From: JAULUH01 sp032111745
Lineage (GTDB): Bacteria > Chloroflexota > Anaerolineae > JAAEKA01
Assembly (NCBI GenBank): GCA_032111745.1
Contig: JAULUH010000340.1
Location: 1-6,700 of the forward strand
Length of the DNA stretch: 6,700 nt
Direction: 5' to 3'
The notes under the pieces were generated by a model that did no database searches, was not told the DNA's origin, and worked only from the letters and a program-made list of their open reading frames with translations. The position numbers and the translations under genes are program-made. Shown here in pieces: positions 6,684-6,700 of this stretch. Each line of letters begins with the position of its first letter. Within the stretch, counting starts at the first letter, position 1.

Positions 6684-6700
6684 CGTAGGGGCATGAATGA
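6684..6700 (+). repeat. 5' arm of a third repeat unit, cut by the window end
   Basis: CGTAGGGGC at 6684-6692 is identical to the start of the hairpin unit at 6525-6533. CATGAATGA then follows, up to the window edge. It is probably the left arm of another palindromic element. Whether a matching right arm follows cannot be seen here. Confidence 0.4.

Larger units (their letters stand above)
6484..6700. other. Non-coding tail with repeat units, no gene seen
   Basis: No convincing gene lies between the lipoprotein stop and the window end. A short open stretch from about 6499 has no ribosome site and runs across the hairpin described below. The region is C-rich and carries three related repeat units, so it looks like a 3' flank with dispersed intergenic repeats. 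No tRNA or CRISPR pattern is visible. Confidence 0.6.

Noticed and set aside
6499..6696. Small plus-strand ORF of about 65 codons in the tail
   Set aside because: It has no ribosome site, runs through the hairpin and repeat units, and matches no known family.
6517..6700. CRISPR array
   Set aside because: The repeats are only partly alike, unevenly spaced (71 and 88 bases) and too few. No cas gene is present.

Overview
The window is strongly GC-rich, with nearly all codons ending in G or C. It looks like an accessory locus from a member of the Chloroflexota (Anaerolineae-like). The pointers are a CHAT protease next to an nSTAND1-type ATPase with the typical 'PYKALDSF..DA.IFSGR' entry motif, a lipoprotein with Pro/Thr 'TPTP' linkers joining SH3b and Ig-like domains, and short GTAGGGGC-type inverted repeats behind the operon. 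The taxon is inferred from style, not from a marker gene. LAYOUT: (1) Bases 2-595 hold the 3' end of a CHAT-domain cysteine protease gene cut by the window edge. Its His/Cys dyad is intact, and a four-cysteine zinc-ribbon-like insert sits just after the catalytic His. (2) Bases 596-713 are a short, locally AT-richer gap with at best a weak promoter. (3) Bases 714-3905 encode a 1063-residue protein: a SIR2-like N-terminal domain with all three recognisable NAD-site motifs altered, a complete STAND ATPase core, a winged helix, a short HEAT-like stretch, and about six C-terminal transmembrane segments. (4) Bases 3910-6483 encode an 857-residue lipoprotein that starts 4 bases after the stop of the ATPase gene. 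It has a lipobox, a FecR-like domain, a middle domain with a calcium-loop-like motif, an SH3b domain, three Ig-like repeats with an invariant cysteine spacing, and an Fn3-like C-terminus. (5) Bases 6484-6700 hold no convincing gene. They contain a perfect 9-bp hairpin with a T-tract, a diverged second copy of it, and the start of a third. WORKING MODEL (inference): the three same-strand genes form one conflict or signalling module. The lipoprotein would sit outside the membrane and the STAND ATPase would be membrane-anchored with its switch in the cytoplasm. The CHAT protease would be the effector, or a partner processed on activation. Because the SIR2 domain looks catalytically dead, it may be an adaptor rather than an NADase. 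That sets this architecture apart from described SIR2-STAND defence proteins such as Avs5, where SIR2 is expected to consume NAD. A shift in codon use begins inside the ATPase gene, exactly where the HEAT-like part ends, and runs into the lipoprotein gene. This suggests that the membrane module and the lipoprotein N-terminus were joined to the rest by recombination.
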